This document shows, piece by piece, positions 1-8,127 of a DNA stretch of 64,000 nucleotides. Each line of letters opens with the position of its first letter. The first letter of the stretch is position 1. This DNA comes from CAXSBR01 sp964236495 (GTDB lineage: Bacteria > Actinomycetota > Actinomycetes > Mycobacteriales > Jatrophihabitantaceae), in assembly GCA_964236495.1 (NCBI GenBank), contig CAXSBR010000004.1, positions 1-64,000 on the forward strand, given 5' to 3'. Under the pieces are notes generated by a model. The model saw only the letters and a program-made list of their open reading frames with translations, ran no database searches and was not told the origin of the DNA. Made by a program: the position numbers and the translations under genes.

Positions 1-2
1 CA

Positions 3-296
3 CACGTGCATCCCCGCGATTTGAGCGAAGGCGTCTACGCGCCGGCGCCCGAACATCTGCTGGTAGACCTGCAGCTGGCCCCGTCCTACGGCTGGGTGGC
101 TGAGCATTATGTGCCCGAGACTGTGACCGAGACCCCGGACGGCCGACAGGTCAGCGTCCGGGTATCCGATCCGGCCTGGGTCCGCGCGCTCGTGCTCGGC
201 TCCGCCGGCGGTGTTCGGGTGCTGTTTCCGTCCTGGCTCGCCGACGAGGTACGCGCGACGGCCGCCAGCGCACTGGCGGCGTACGGCGCCGGCTGA
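3..296 (+). CDS. pafC: PafC-like WYL-domain regulator, C-terminal end (partial)
   Basis: The gene enters from the left edge, so only the last 97 residues are visible. They match the C-terminal extension that follows the WYL domain in PafB/PafC-type regulators, with the pattern APEHLLVDLQLAP and the segment VLFPSWLADEV near the end. PafB and PafC act together as a transcriptional activator of the mycobacterial DNA-damage response and are encoded beside the proteasome accessory factor PafA. The downstream tatC and helY genes reproduce the known pafC-tat-helY order, which supports PafC over an unrelated WYL protein. The DNA-binding part is outside the window. Confidence 0.75.
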   Translation, partial: HVHPRDLSEGVYAPAPEHLLVDLQLAPSYGWVAEHYVPETVTETPDGRQVSVRVSDPAWVRALVLGSAGGVRVLFPSWLADEVRATAASALAAYGAG

Positions 297-362
297 CGGT
301 TCTGTGAGAGTGGGCGTTGGACCGGCGATCCGGTGGGAAGCCTCAGTAGAGTTCCCGGCGTG

Positions 363-1262
363 ATGGCCACCGCCCCGCGTCCACGCCGGCCCCGCCAGCG
401 CGATCCTGAGGGTCGCATGCCGGTGATGGCGCACCTGCGCGAGCTGCGTCGGCGCATCATCGTTGTGGTCGTCATCGTCGCCGTCGGCGCGGCGGTCGCT
501 TACCACTTTTACGGTCCTATCATCACGTTCCTCGAACAGCCATACTGTTCAGTGCCAGAAAAGTATCGACAGACGAGCACACGCGGGGAGTGCACGCTCG
601 GCTACACCGGGCCGGCCGACGGGTTCATTGCCCGGCTGCAGATCAGCGCGTTAGCCGGCGCCGTGCTCACCGCGCCGCTGTGGCTCTACCAGTTGTGGGC
701 CTTTGTCACGCCCGGGCTGCGCAAGAACGAACGCAAGTACACGATTATTTTCGTCGGTCTGGCCACGGTCCTGTTTCTTGCCGGCGTCGCTCTGGCCTAC
801 ATAATTCTCTTTCCGGGTTTGAAAGTACTCATCTCGCAAGCCGGCACGCAGACGACGGCAGTCCTGTTCATCAAACCGTATTTGAGCTTTGTCACCACGC
901 TGATGCTCATTTTCGGCGTCGCCTTCGAACTACCTCTGCTGATAGTCATGCTGAATCTGGTCGGAGTATTGCCCTACCGCTGGCTTCGCCGCTGGCAGCG
1001 AGTGGCCATCTTCCTAATTTTTGTGTTCGCGGGCGTCGCCACTCCTACGGCCGATCCGTTCACCATGTGCGCGATGGCGGTTCCGATGGTGCTGCTGTTC
1101 GAGGGCGCGGTGTTGTTCGCTTACCTGCACGACAAGCGCAAAGCCGCCCGAGCCGCCGACGAAAAACCGCTCGCCGATCCTGCCGACGACGCCACGCCCT
1201 CTACCGTAGATCCGCTGCCCGAGCGGATCGAGCGCGACGAGTCGTGGTCCTCCCTGCCCTAG
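363..1262 (+). CDS. tatC: Sec-independent translocase subunit TatC
   Basis: TatC is the polytopic membrane receptor of the twin-arginine pathway; it binds the signal peptides of folded substrates and recruits TatA. The 299-residue product has the family N-terminus (MAHLRELRRRI about 20 residues in), six hydrophobic segments, and the family motifs QLWAFVTPGLRKNER and FGVAFELPL. A charged cytoplasmic tail follows. I chose the ATG at 363; a GTG at 360 and a GTG at 333 are in frame and only add length. It lies 66 bases after pafC and 61 bases before helY, probably in one operon. In mycobacteria a tatA gene sits directly upstream, but there is no room for it here. A Tat substrate stub lies at 14.7 kb. 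Confidence 0.95.
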   Translation: MATAPRPRRPRQRDPEGRMPVMAHLRELRRRIIVVVVIVAVGAAVAYHFYGPIITFLEQPYCSVPEKYRQTSTRGECTLGYTGPADGFIARLQISALAGAVLTAPLWLYQLWAFVTPGLRKNERKYTIIFVGLATVLFLAGVALAYIILFPGLKVLISQAGTQTTAVLFIKPYLSFVTTLMLIFGVAFELPLLIVMLNLVGVLPYRWLRRWQRVAIFLIFVFAGVATPTADPFTMCAMAVPMVLLFEGAVLFAYLHDKRKAARAADEKPLADPADDATPSTVDPLPERIERDESWSSLP

Positions 1263-1323
1263 TAGCGCCTTGGTCGCTCGCGGTTCAGCCCTGGGTGAGA
1301 GGTGCCCACATTAGGGTCGACGT

Positions 1324-4113
1324 ATGACGTCGCCGGCGCAGCGTTACGCCGCCGCACGCGCCCGCTCCGCCTTTCCCGAACTGACGCGGTTTCAGGCCGA
1401 CTTCGACTTCGTCTTCGACCCGTTCCAGATCGAGGGTTGTCAAAGTCTCGAGCGCGGGTCGTCGGTGCTGGTGTGCGCACCCACCGGTTCAGGCAAGACG
1501 GTGGTGGGCGAGTTTGCGGTGCATCTCGCCCTCAGCCAGGGCCGCAAATGCTTCTACACGACGCCGATCAAAGCGCTGTCCAATCAGAAGTTCCGTGATC
1601 TCGGCGAACGCTTCGGAGCGCACAACATCGGCCTGATGACCGGCGACACGGTTGTCAACGCCGACGCCCCGGTGGTCGTGATGACCACCGAAGTCCTGCG
1701 CAACATGCTCTACGTCGGCAGCACCGCGCTGACCGGCCTGGCCCACGTCGTGTTGGACGAGGTGCACTATCTGGGCGACCGGTTCCGCGGCGCGGTGTGG
1801 GAAGAGGTGATCATTCACCTCCCGGAGTCGGTGCAGGTGTCGGCGCTGTCGGCGACGGTGTCCAATGCCGAGGAGTTCGGCGACTGGCTCGCCACGGTGC
1901 GCGGTGACACCGACGTCGTCGTGCATGAGCAGCGCCCCGTGCCGCTGTGGCAGCACATGTTGGTGGGCACTCGACTGTTCGACCTGTTCGCTGCCGAGAA
2001 TTCGACCTCGCCGTCGACGTCGACGCTGGATCCGCAGTTGCTGCGCTACATCAACGACCGGGCATTGCGCACCGAATCGACGGGCGGGGGGCGGACACGC
2101 CCGTCCGGGCGGGGGGCGTCGGGCAAGCCGGCTGCGGGCGGCGGTCAGCACCGTCGCATCGGTGGGTGGCGCCCGCCGGCCTATCCCGACGTCGTCGATC
2201 GGATCGATCGCGACGGGCTGCTGCCCATGATCGTGTTCATCTTCAGCCGCAACGGCTGCGACGCCGCGGTGCGCCAGTGCGTCGCGGCCGGTGTCCGGCT
2301 CACCAGCACCGAGGACGCGGCCGAGATCCGTGCCGTGGCCGAGGAACGCACCCGTGATCTGGCCGCTGACGACCTCACCGCGCTGGACTACTGGGGGTGG
2401 CTGGACGGTCTGCAGCGTGGCGTCGCGGCCCACCACGCCGGCCTCATCCCGGTGTTCAAGGAGACCGTGGAGGAGTTGTTCACCCGTGGTCTGGTGCAGG
2501 TGGTGTTCGCCACCGAAACCCTGGCGCTGGGCATCAACATGCCCGCCAGAACGGTGCTGTTGGACCGGCTGCGCAAGTTCAACGGCGACACCCACGTCGA
2601 CGTGACGCCGGGGGAGTACACCCAGCTCACCGGGCGCGCTGGCCGGCGGGGCATCGACATCGAGGGCCACGCCGTGGTGCTGTGGGGACCGCAGACCGAT
2701 CCGGCACAGGTCGGCGGGCTGGCCTCCACGCGCACCTATCCGCTGAAGTCCTCGTTCCGGCCGTCCTACAACATGTCGGTGAACCTGATCGCCGGCATCG
2801 GACGGCCGGCGGCGCGGGAGGTGCTGGAGTCGTCGTTCGCGCAGTTCCAGGCCGACCGGTCGGTGGTTGGCGTGGCGCGCCAGGCACGGTCGGTCGAGAC
2901 CGCGCTGGGCACGGCACGGCAGGCGATGCAGTGCACCTTCGGCGACTTCGGGGACTACGCAGAGCTGCGGCGTCGGCTCAAGGACCGCGAGACCGACGTC
3001 GCCCGCAGCGGCCGTTCCCAGCGGCGCGCGGCCGCTACTTCGGCGCTGGAGGAACTGCGCCGCGGCGACGTGGTGGAGGTGCTCAGCGGCCGCCGGGCCG
3101 GCTGGGCGGTCGTCATCGACAATCCCGGCTCGGCGATGTCCGAGCCGCGCCCCCTCGTCGTCACCGCCGATCGTTGGTCGGGACGGCTGTCGGTCATGGA
3201 CTTCCCCGAGCCGGCCACCGTGCGTGCTCAGCTACGGATACCGAAGAACTTCGACCATCGCTCGCCGCAGGCACGACGCGATCTGGCCTCGGCGCTGCAC
3301 CAACTGAACCTGGTCGGGGCGGCGGGGCACAAACGCCGTGAGAGCAGTGGCGAGGACGCCGAGACCGCCCGTCTGCGCATTGCTGTGCGCAGCCATCCCT
3401 GCCATCGGTGCCCGGATCAGGCCGAGCATGCCCGCCACGCAGAGCGCGCGATCCGTCTCGAACGCGAGCTGGCCGGTCTGCACCGCCGGATGGAGGGCCG
3501 AACGCACACGCTGGCCCGCACGTTCGACCGGATCTGCGCCCTATTGACCGCGCGCGGACTGCTCGCTGCGGCCGATCCGTCGTCGGCTGATGCGTCGTCG
3601 GATGGAACTGAGGCGGTGACCGGCTGGGGTCGCGTGCTGGCGCGGATCTGGGGCGAGACCGACCTGCTCACCACCGAGTGTCTGCGTCAAGGCGTCTGGA
3701 GCGGACTGGCTCCCGCCGACCTTGCCGCCGCCGTCTCGTGCCTGGTCTACGAGGCACGCGGCGACGACGTGCGGGAGGATCCGGGAGAGTCCGAACTCAG
3801 CGTCAGTGTGGCCGGCATGACCGCGGTGTGGGCCGATCTGGCCGCCGACGAGGAACAACGCGGCCTACCGATCACCCGGCCTCCCGACACGGGGTTCGCG
3901 CTGGCGACGCAGCGGTGGGCGCGGGGTTCGACGTTGACCCGAGCCCTGGAACGCCGTGGCGCCGACCCGCGCACAGCCGGAGATTTCGTGCGGTGGTGTC
4001 GCCAGGTGATCGACCTGCTGGAGCAGATCGCGCGCGCTGCCGACGATCCCGATCTCACCGCCAATGCTCGGGCCGCAGTTCAGGCAGTGCGCCGGGGAGT
4101 CGTCCTGTCCTGA
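1324..4113 (+). CDS. helY: HelY-like DExH-box RNA helicase
   Basis: This is a 929-residue superfamily 2 helicase of the Ski2/Mtr4 type, known as HelY in mycobacteria. The Walker A motif APTGSGKT is at residues 52-59 and the DEVH box at 145-148. The SAT motif follows in SALSATVSNAEEF, and the arginine-finger motif QLTGRAGRRG is near residue 434. The C-terminal half has the DSHCT-like region of the family. Ski2-type helicases unwind structured RNA and feed exonucleases; the exact bacterial role of HelY is not well defined. A glycine- and arginine-rich insertion (near residues 250-275, GGGRTRPSGRGASG) separates the two RecA domains. It follows tatC on the same strand, as in mycobacteria. Confidence 0.95.
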   Translation: MTSPAQRYAAARARSAFPELTRFQADFDFVFDPFQIEGCQSLERGSSVLVCAPTGSGKTVVGEFAVHLALSQGRKCFYTTPIKALSNQKFRDLGERFGAHNIGLMTGDTVVNADAPVVVMTTEVLRNMLYVGSTALTGLAHVVLDEVHYLGDRFRGAVWEEVIIHLPESVQVSALSATVSNAEEFGDWLATVRGDTDVVVHEQRPVPLWQHMLVGTRLFDLFAAENSTSPSTSTLDPQLLRYINDRALRTESTGGGRTRPSGRGASGKPAAGGGQHRRIGGWRPPAYPDVVDRIDRDGLLPMIVFIFSRNGCDAAVRQCVAAGVRLTSTEDAAEIRAVAEERTRDLAADDLTALDYWGWLDGLQRGVAAHHAGLIPVFKETVEELFTRGLVQVVFATETLALGINMPARTVLLDRLRKFNGDTHVDVTPGEYTQLTGRAGRRGIDIEGHAVVLWGPQTDPAQVGGLASTRTYPLKSSFRPSYNMSVNLIAGIGRPAAREVLESSFAQFQADRSVVGVARQARSVETALGTARQAMQCTFGDFGDYAELRRRLKDRETDVARSGRSQRRAAATSALEELRRGDVVEVLSGRRAGWAVVIDNPGSAMSEPRPLVVTADRWSGRLSVMDFPEPATVRAQLRIPKNFDHRSPQARRDLASALHQLNLVGAAGHKRRESSGEDAETARLRIAVRSHPCHRCPDQAEHARHAERAIRLERELAGLHRRMEGRTHTLARTFDRICALLTARGLLAAADPSSADASSDGTEAVTGWGRVLARIWGETDLLTTECLRQGVWSGLAPADLAAAVSCLVYEARGDDVREDPGESELSVSVAGMTAVWADLAADEEQRGLPITRPPDTGFALATQRWARGSTLTRALERRGADPRTAGDFVRWCRQVIDLLEQIARAADDPDLTANARAAVQAVRRGVVLS

Positions 4114-4177
4114 CCTGACCGTTGATCCGCAGGCGTAGGGTCCTGCCCAGACACGCACGGAGGCGGGACAGGCGACG

Positions 4178-4981
4178 ATGGCAGAGGACCAGGGCCCGAA
4201 TCAACCCCCGCACGTCCCTAGCCCGCCGCCGCCCGAGCTTAGCGAGCCGCAGTACGAGCAAGGTGAGCACGGGCAACCGCAGTACGGGCAACTCGAGTTT
4301 GGCCAGCCTCAATACGGTCAGCCGGCCGACTATGGGCAAGGTCAGTACAACCCGCCGCAGTATGGGCAGGCCCAATACGGGCAACCTCACTATGGTCAGC
4401 CTCAGGACGGGCAGCCGCAGTTCGGTCAGCCTCAGTCCGGCGAAACCCATTACGGCGGCCAGACGCAGTACGGCCAACAGCAGTACGGCCAACAGCAGTA
4501 CGGCCAACCGCCCTACGGCCCGCAGTACGGGCCCCAGTCGACGTATCCCGGCTCGACGCAATACTTGCCCTCGCCGGATCAGTTCGGCCAACCCCACCCC
4601 TACTACGCCCAGCCGGCGCTGCCGGGCTACGGCTTGCCAGCGGCGCCGCCGGCCCCCGCCCGGCGCAGACGCAAGCTGCCCGCTGCTCTCGCAGCGATCG
4701 TGCTGTTGGCAGTTCTGGCTGTTGCGGGCATCCTCGTCGTCGCCTCGCGCGCAGCGTCCACGCTGTCGCATGTCCAGGTGGAGAAATCCATCGAGAGCCA
4801 GACCGAGCTGCGCGAGCAGCAGTTCAGCGGGCTCAAGAACGTGCGCTGCAACAACGGCAAGGACATGGCGGTTCGAGTGGGCGCAACCTACCCGTGCACG
4901 GCCGACGGCGGCGTCCGCCTGACCGTGACGGTGCAGGGCAAGTTGCCGAAGCCGAAGTGGACCTGGACGCGGTCGGGCTGA
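4178..4981 (+). CDS. DUF4333 membrane protein with QYGQ-rich N-terminus
   Basis: The 267-residue protein has three parts. Residues 1-160 are low-complexity, made of variants of QYGQP repeated more than fifteen times. A single membrane helix follows at about residues 172-192 (ALAAIVLLAVLAVAGILVV), preceded by RRRRK, so the repeats should be cytoplasmic and the C-terminus outside. The last 70 residues carry the DUF4333 domain, with two cysteines (VRCNNG and YPCTADG) spaced as in the family. Its function is unknown. It starts at ATG 4178, 64 bases after helY, with GGAGGCGGGA at 4160-4169 as a possible ribosome binding site. Mycobacteria have a membrane-protein gene at the same place next to helY. 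Confidence 0.85.
   Translation: MAEDQGPNQPPHVPSPPPPELSEPQYEQGEHGQPQYGQLEFGQPQYGQPADYGQGQYNPPQYGQAQYGQPHYGQPQDGQPQFGQPQSGETHYGGQTQYGQQQYGQQQYGQPPYGPQYGPQSTYPGSTQYLPSPDQFGQPHPYYAQPALPGYGLPAAPPAPARRRRKLPAALAAIVLLAVLAVAGILVVASRAASTLSHVQVEKSIESQTELREQQFSGLKNVRCNNGKDMAVRVGATYPCTADGGVRLTVTVQGKLPKPKWTWTRSG
4240..4530 (+). repeat. QYGQ-encoding degenerate repeats
   Basis: Degenerate 12-15 base units such as cagtacgggcaa and cagtatgggcag run through the 5' part of the DUF4333 gene. They keep the reading frame. The most regular stretch is at about 4480-4510, where two 15-base units (cagtacggccaacag) are identical. Confidence 0.85.
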
Positions 4982-4984
4982 AAG

Positions 4985-5959
4985 TCAGATCGCCATCTGC
5001 AGCGCGGTCAACAACCGGTTCACCGCGCTGGACAGGCCGAACTCGTCGCTGAGTTCGAGCAGGTGAGCCGGATCTGCCACCGCGGCCGGCAGCGCGTCGT
5101 CCAGGTCGGGCAGTACCACGTCGGTGCGTACCCGCACGACGGCAGCGGCGGCCGGCAGGTAGTCCGCGGCGGCCAGGATCTTCGCTCGGGCACCGGAGGG
5201 GAAGCCGTCGTCGGCGGCCTGGGCGGCGGCGACGATGTTCTCGACGGCACCGAACCGTTGCACCAGCGCGGCGGCAGTGCGTTCGCCGACGCCCGCCACC
5301 CCGGGCAGGCCGTCGCTCGGATCTCCCCGCAACGCGGCAAAGTCGGCGTAACGCTCGGCCGGCACGCCGTACTTGCTCAGCACATCGGCGGGCTGCAGAA
5401 CTTCGAGCTTGGCCACGCCGCGTCCGGTGTAGAGCATCGTGACGGTGTCGCTGACGGTGCACATCAGATCGCGGTCGCCGCTCACCAGGTCCACCGGTCC
5501 GCGCTCGCGCAGCGCCAGCGTGCCTAGCACGTCGTCGGCCTCGAATCCGTCGGCGCCGCACCGGCACAGCCCGACCGCGTCCAGAACGTCGAACAGGACG
5601 GGCACCTGGTCGACCAGCGCGGCGGGCACTTCCTCCCCACCGTCGGCGGCGACCCGGTGTGCTTTGTACGAGGGCACCAGCGCCACCCGGAAGGCCGGGC
5701 GCCACGAGAAGTCCAGGCACGCGACGTAACGACTCGGACGGCGCCGGGTCATCAGCGTCGAGGTCATGTCTAGAAACCCGCGGATCGCGTTGACCGGCCG
5801 TCCGTCGGGTGCGGCGACCGCGGTGGGAATGCCGTGGAAAGCGCGGAAGTACAGCCCGGCAGCGTCGACGAGCATCAGTGTTGCACCGACCGTCGCGATG
5901 CCGTCGCGACTGGACCCGCCGGACCCGCTCGACCCGCTGGACCCGCTGTCGGATGCCAC
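4985..5959 (-). CDS. 5'-3' exonuclease (FEN/PIN-like), paralog 1
   Basis: This 324-residue protein resembles the stand-alone 5'-3' exonuclease domain of DNA polymerase I. It has the opening motif LMLVDAAGLYFRAFHG, the conserved acid cluster in GADGFEADDVLG and VSGDRDLMC, and the helix-hairpin-helix region GDPSDGLPGVAGVGERTAAALV. These families cut 5' flaps and RNA primers. The first 28 residues are Ser/Gly-rich (GSSGSSGSGGSS), written by a short repeat at 5918-5949. Met29 at 5875 is an alternative start that would remove them. It is convergent with the DUF4333 gene with only 3 bases between the stops, and divergent from the sugar kinase. Mycobacteria have an equivalent gene near helY (Rv2090). 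Confidence 0.9.
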   Translation of the reverse strand: MASDSGSSGSSGSGGSSRDGIATVGATLMLVDAAGLYFRAFHGIPTAVAAPDGRPVNAIRGFLDMTSTLMTRRRPSRYVACLDFSWRPAFRVALVPSYKAHRVAADGGEEVPAALVDQVPVLFDVLDAVGLCRCGADGFEADDVLGTLALRERGPVDLVSGDRDLMCTVSDTVTMLYTGRGVAKLEVLQPADVLSKYGVPAERYADFAALRGDPSDGLPGVAGVGERTAAALVQRFGAVENIVAAAQAADDGFPSGARAKILAAADYLPAAAAVVRVRTDVVLPDLDDALPAAVADPAHLLELSDEFGLSSAVNRLLTALQMAI

Positions 5960-6054
5960 GGGCGCGACGATAGCCTGTGCCAGCCAACGCCAACTGCGTA
6001 GGCCCGGCGAAAGGTTGGGTCGGGTCCGCTCCAGCTAGAGAAAGGCGCCAGCGC

Positions 6055-7011
6055 ATGCTCTGCGTGATCGGCGAGGCTTTGATCGACCTGGTGGCCGAAC
6101 CGGACGGCCGGTTCGTCGCCCACTCCGGCGGCAGCCCGTTCAACGTCGCGGTCGGTCTGGCCCGGCTGGGGCAGCCGACGGCGTTCATGGCCCGCTTGAG
6201 CGACGACGTCTTCGGCCGGCAGTTGCGCGCCCACGTCGAGGCCAACGGCGTGAACACCGAGGCCAGCGTTCGCGCCACCGAACCCACGACGCTGGCCGTG
6301 GTCTCCCTCGACGACCAGGGCCGCGCCGAGTACGAGTTCTACGTGCAGGGCACGGCGGACTGGCAGTGGAGCGACGCGGAGCTGGCGGCGGTTCCGGCGC
6401 AGCTGTCGATCTTCCATTCCGGCTCGCTGGCGTCGTGGACAGAGCCCGGCGGCAGCCGCATCCTGGCCGCCGTGGCGCGACTGCGCGAGCGCGGCGTCGT
6501 CATCAGCTACGACCCCAACGTCCGGCCGGCACTGATGGGATCGGTCGCCGACGCCGTGCGCACGGTCGAGGCGAGTGTCGAACTGGCCGACGTGGTCAAG
6601 TGCAGCGACGAGGACCTGGCATTTCTGTACCCCGGCCGAAGTACAGACGACGTCGTGCAGACGTGGCTGGAACGAGGACCTGAGCTGGTTGTGGTCACCG
6701 AGGGATCGCGGGGGGCCCAGGGGACCACCCGGGCCGGCGTGCAGGTCCGTCGGTCGACGATCCCGATCAACCTGGCCGACACCATCGGCGCGGGCGACGC
6801 GTTCATGTCCGGCCTGCTGTCCAGCCTGGTCACCGGCGGCATGGCCTCGCTCGACGCGCTGGGCTCGCTGACGCAGCAGCAGCTCGAAGATGTGTTGGAC
6901 GACGCGGTGCTGACCGCGGCGCTGACCTGTGAACGCGCCGGCGCGGACCAACCTACGGCGGCGGAGTTCAGCGCCGCGCGGGTAGAACGGCAGGGCCGCG
7001 GCGCGCGGTAA
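6055..7011 (+). CDS. PfkB-family carbohydrate kinase (fructokinase-like)
   Basis: A 318-residue ribokinase/PfkB-type sugar kinase, phosphorylating a sugar with ATP in the cytoplasm. The N-terminal substrate motif GGSPFNVAVGLARLG is at about residues 23-37. The C-terminal signature DTIGAGDAFMSG, which holds the catalytic aspartate and anion hole, is near residue 242. The start is ATG 6055 with GAGAAAGG at 6037-6044. An earlier in-frame start at 5977 overlaps the promoter side of the divergent exonuclease and is unlikely. The gene is convergent with a LacI regulator with one base between stops, and that regulator may control sugar use. Fructose is the best guess for the substrate, not proven. 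Confidence 0.9.
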   Translation: MLCVIGEALIDLVAEPDGRFVAHSGGSPFNVAVGLARLGQPTAFMARLSDDVFGRQLRAHVEANGVNTEASVRATEPTTLAVVSLDDQGRAEYEFYVQGTADWQWSDAELAAVPAQLSIFHSGSLASWTEPGGSRILAAVARLRERGVVISYDPNVRPALMGSVADAVRTVEASVELADVVKCSDEDLAFLYPGRSTDDVVQTWLERGPELVVVTEGSRGAQGTTRAGVQVRRSTIPINLADTIGAGDAFMSGLLSSLVTGGMASLDALGSLTQQQLEDVLDDAVLTAALTCERAGADQPTAAEFSAARVERQGRGAR

Positions 7012-7012
7012 G

Positions 7013-8044
7013 TCAATACACAGTGCACGCTGGATCAGTAGAGCCGCGCACGACTAGTTCCAGGGGCAGTTCGACGGCCGGTTCGGGGGTGGAAGCGCCC
7101 CGGGCCGCGGCCAGCAGTGCCCGAGCCACCGTCGCACCCTCCGCGTGGACGGGCTGGCGCACCGTCGAGAGATCGAGCAGTTCCGCAGCGTCATGGTCGT
7201 CGAAACCGATCACCGCGACGTCTTGAGGAATACGCAAGCCGCGCTTGCGGATGGCCTTGATGGCACCGAAGGCCATCTCGTCGGACTCGGCGAAGACTGC
7301 CGTGGGCGGGCACGGACTATCCAGCAGCGTCGCCATCGCCGCCTCACCACCGTCGATGGTGAAATAGCCCAGGACCTCCAACGTCGGGTCGACCGGGATG
7401 CCGGCCTCGGCCAGTGCAGCCAGGTAGCCGTCGCGCCGGTAGAGCGGTGGAGTGAAGCGCATCGGGTCGTCGGTGTCGCCGCCGATCAGGCCGATTCGGG
7501 TGTGGCCGAGCTCGATCAGATGGCGCACTGCCATGGTGGCACCCCCTACGTCGTCGATCTGGCAGGAGAAGAATCCGCCCATGCTGGTGCCGACGACGCC
7601 GATCGGCACATTCAGTGCGCGCAGGGCGTCGAGCTCGATTGCGGTGAGTGAGAGGCTGACGACGAGCAGCCCGTCGACGCGTTTGCGCACCGGCATCAGC
7701 TCGAAGAATCGAGCACGCCCCGCGGCATCGTTGAGGTTGTACAGCAGCAGGTCGTACCCGGCCCGGCCCAGTTCGGCCTCGACGGCGCCCAGCACGGCGG
7801 CGAAGAACCATCTGTCGACGAAGGGCACCACGACGCCGATCGTGGCGGTGCGTCCGCTGGCCAGCCGGGCGGCGAACGGAGAGGCGACATAGTCCAACTC
7901 GCGCGCCGCAGCCAACACTCGATCCCGGGTGTGGACGGCCACTTCGGGCAACCCGCGCAGCGAACGCGACACCGTCGCGATCGACACACCGGCGCGGCGG
8001 GCAACATCCTCGATGCTCGCCGACCCTGCGCCGCCGGTACTCAT
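7013..8044 (-). CDS. LacI-family transcriptional regulator
   Basis: The 343-residue protein has the LacI N-terminal helix-turn-helix with the hinge (IEDVARRAGVSIATVSRSL, about residues 10-28). It is followed by a periplasmic-binding-protein-like sugar domain that includes IGVVVPFVDRWFFAAVLGAVE and the C-terminal motif VAVIGFDDHDAAELL. Members repress sugar genes and release DNA when the sugar binds. It is divergent from the amidohydrolase gene, and the space between them contains an inverted repeat at 8068-8081 that could be its operator. Its target could also be the convergent sugar kinase. The effector is unknown. Confidence 0.93.
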   Translation of the reverse strand: MSTGGAGSASIEDVARRAGVSIATVSRSLRGLPEVAVHTRDRVLAAARELDYVASPFAARLASGRTATIGVVVPFVDRWFFAAVLGAVEAELGRAGYDLLLYNLNDAAGRARFFELMPVRKRVDGLLVVSLSLTAIELDALRALNVPIGVVGTSMGGFFSCQIDDVGGATMAVRHLIELGHTRIGLIGGDTDDPMRFTPPLYRRDGYLAALAEAGIPVDPTLEVLGYFTIDGGEAAMATLLDSPCPPTAVFAESDEMAFGAIKAIRKRGLRIPQDVAVIGFDDHDAAELLDLSTVRQPVHAEGATVARALLAAARGASTPEPAVELPLELVVRGSTDPACTVY

Positions 8045-8067
8045 AACGCTTCCGGTGCGAGCCCCAT

Positions 8068-8081
8068 GACACCATAGTGTC
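8068..8081. promoter_or_regulatory. Candidate LacI operator
   Basis: GACAC and GTGTC form exact 5-base arms around a 4-base spacer (cata). The site lies 24 bases upstream of the LacI start and 47 bases upstream of the preferred amidohydrolase start, where an operator would control both genes. Confidence 0.35.
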
Positions 8082-8127
8082 GCACCTCCGGCCGGCGACT
8101 CCTATCCCCGCTGGCAAAATCGCACAG

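Noticed and set aside
1489..2670. 393-residue open frame on the minus strand inside helY
   Set aside because: It is antisense to the helicase motifs, has a biased His/Arg/Gly composition and no family pattern. Long antisense frames are expected in GC-rich coding DNA.
5977..6054. N-terminal extension of the sugar kinase
   Set aside because: It lies in the divergent promoter with the exonuclease and shows no family similarity; ATG 6055 has a good ribosome binding site.
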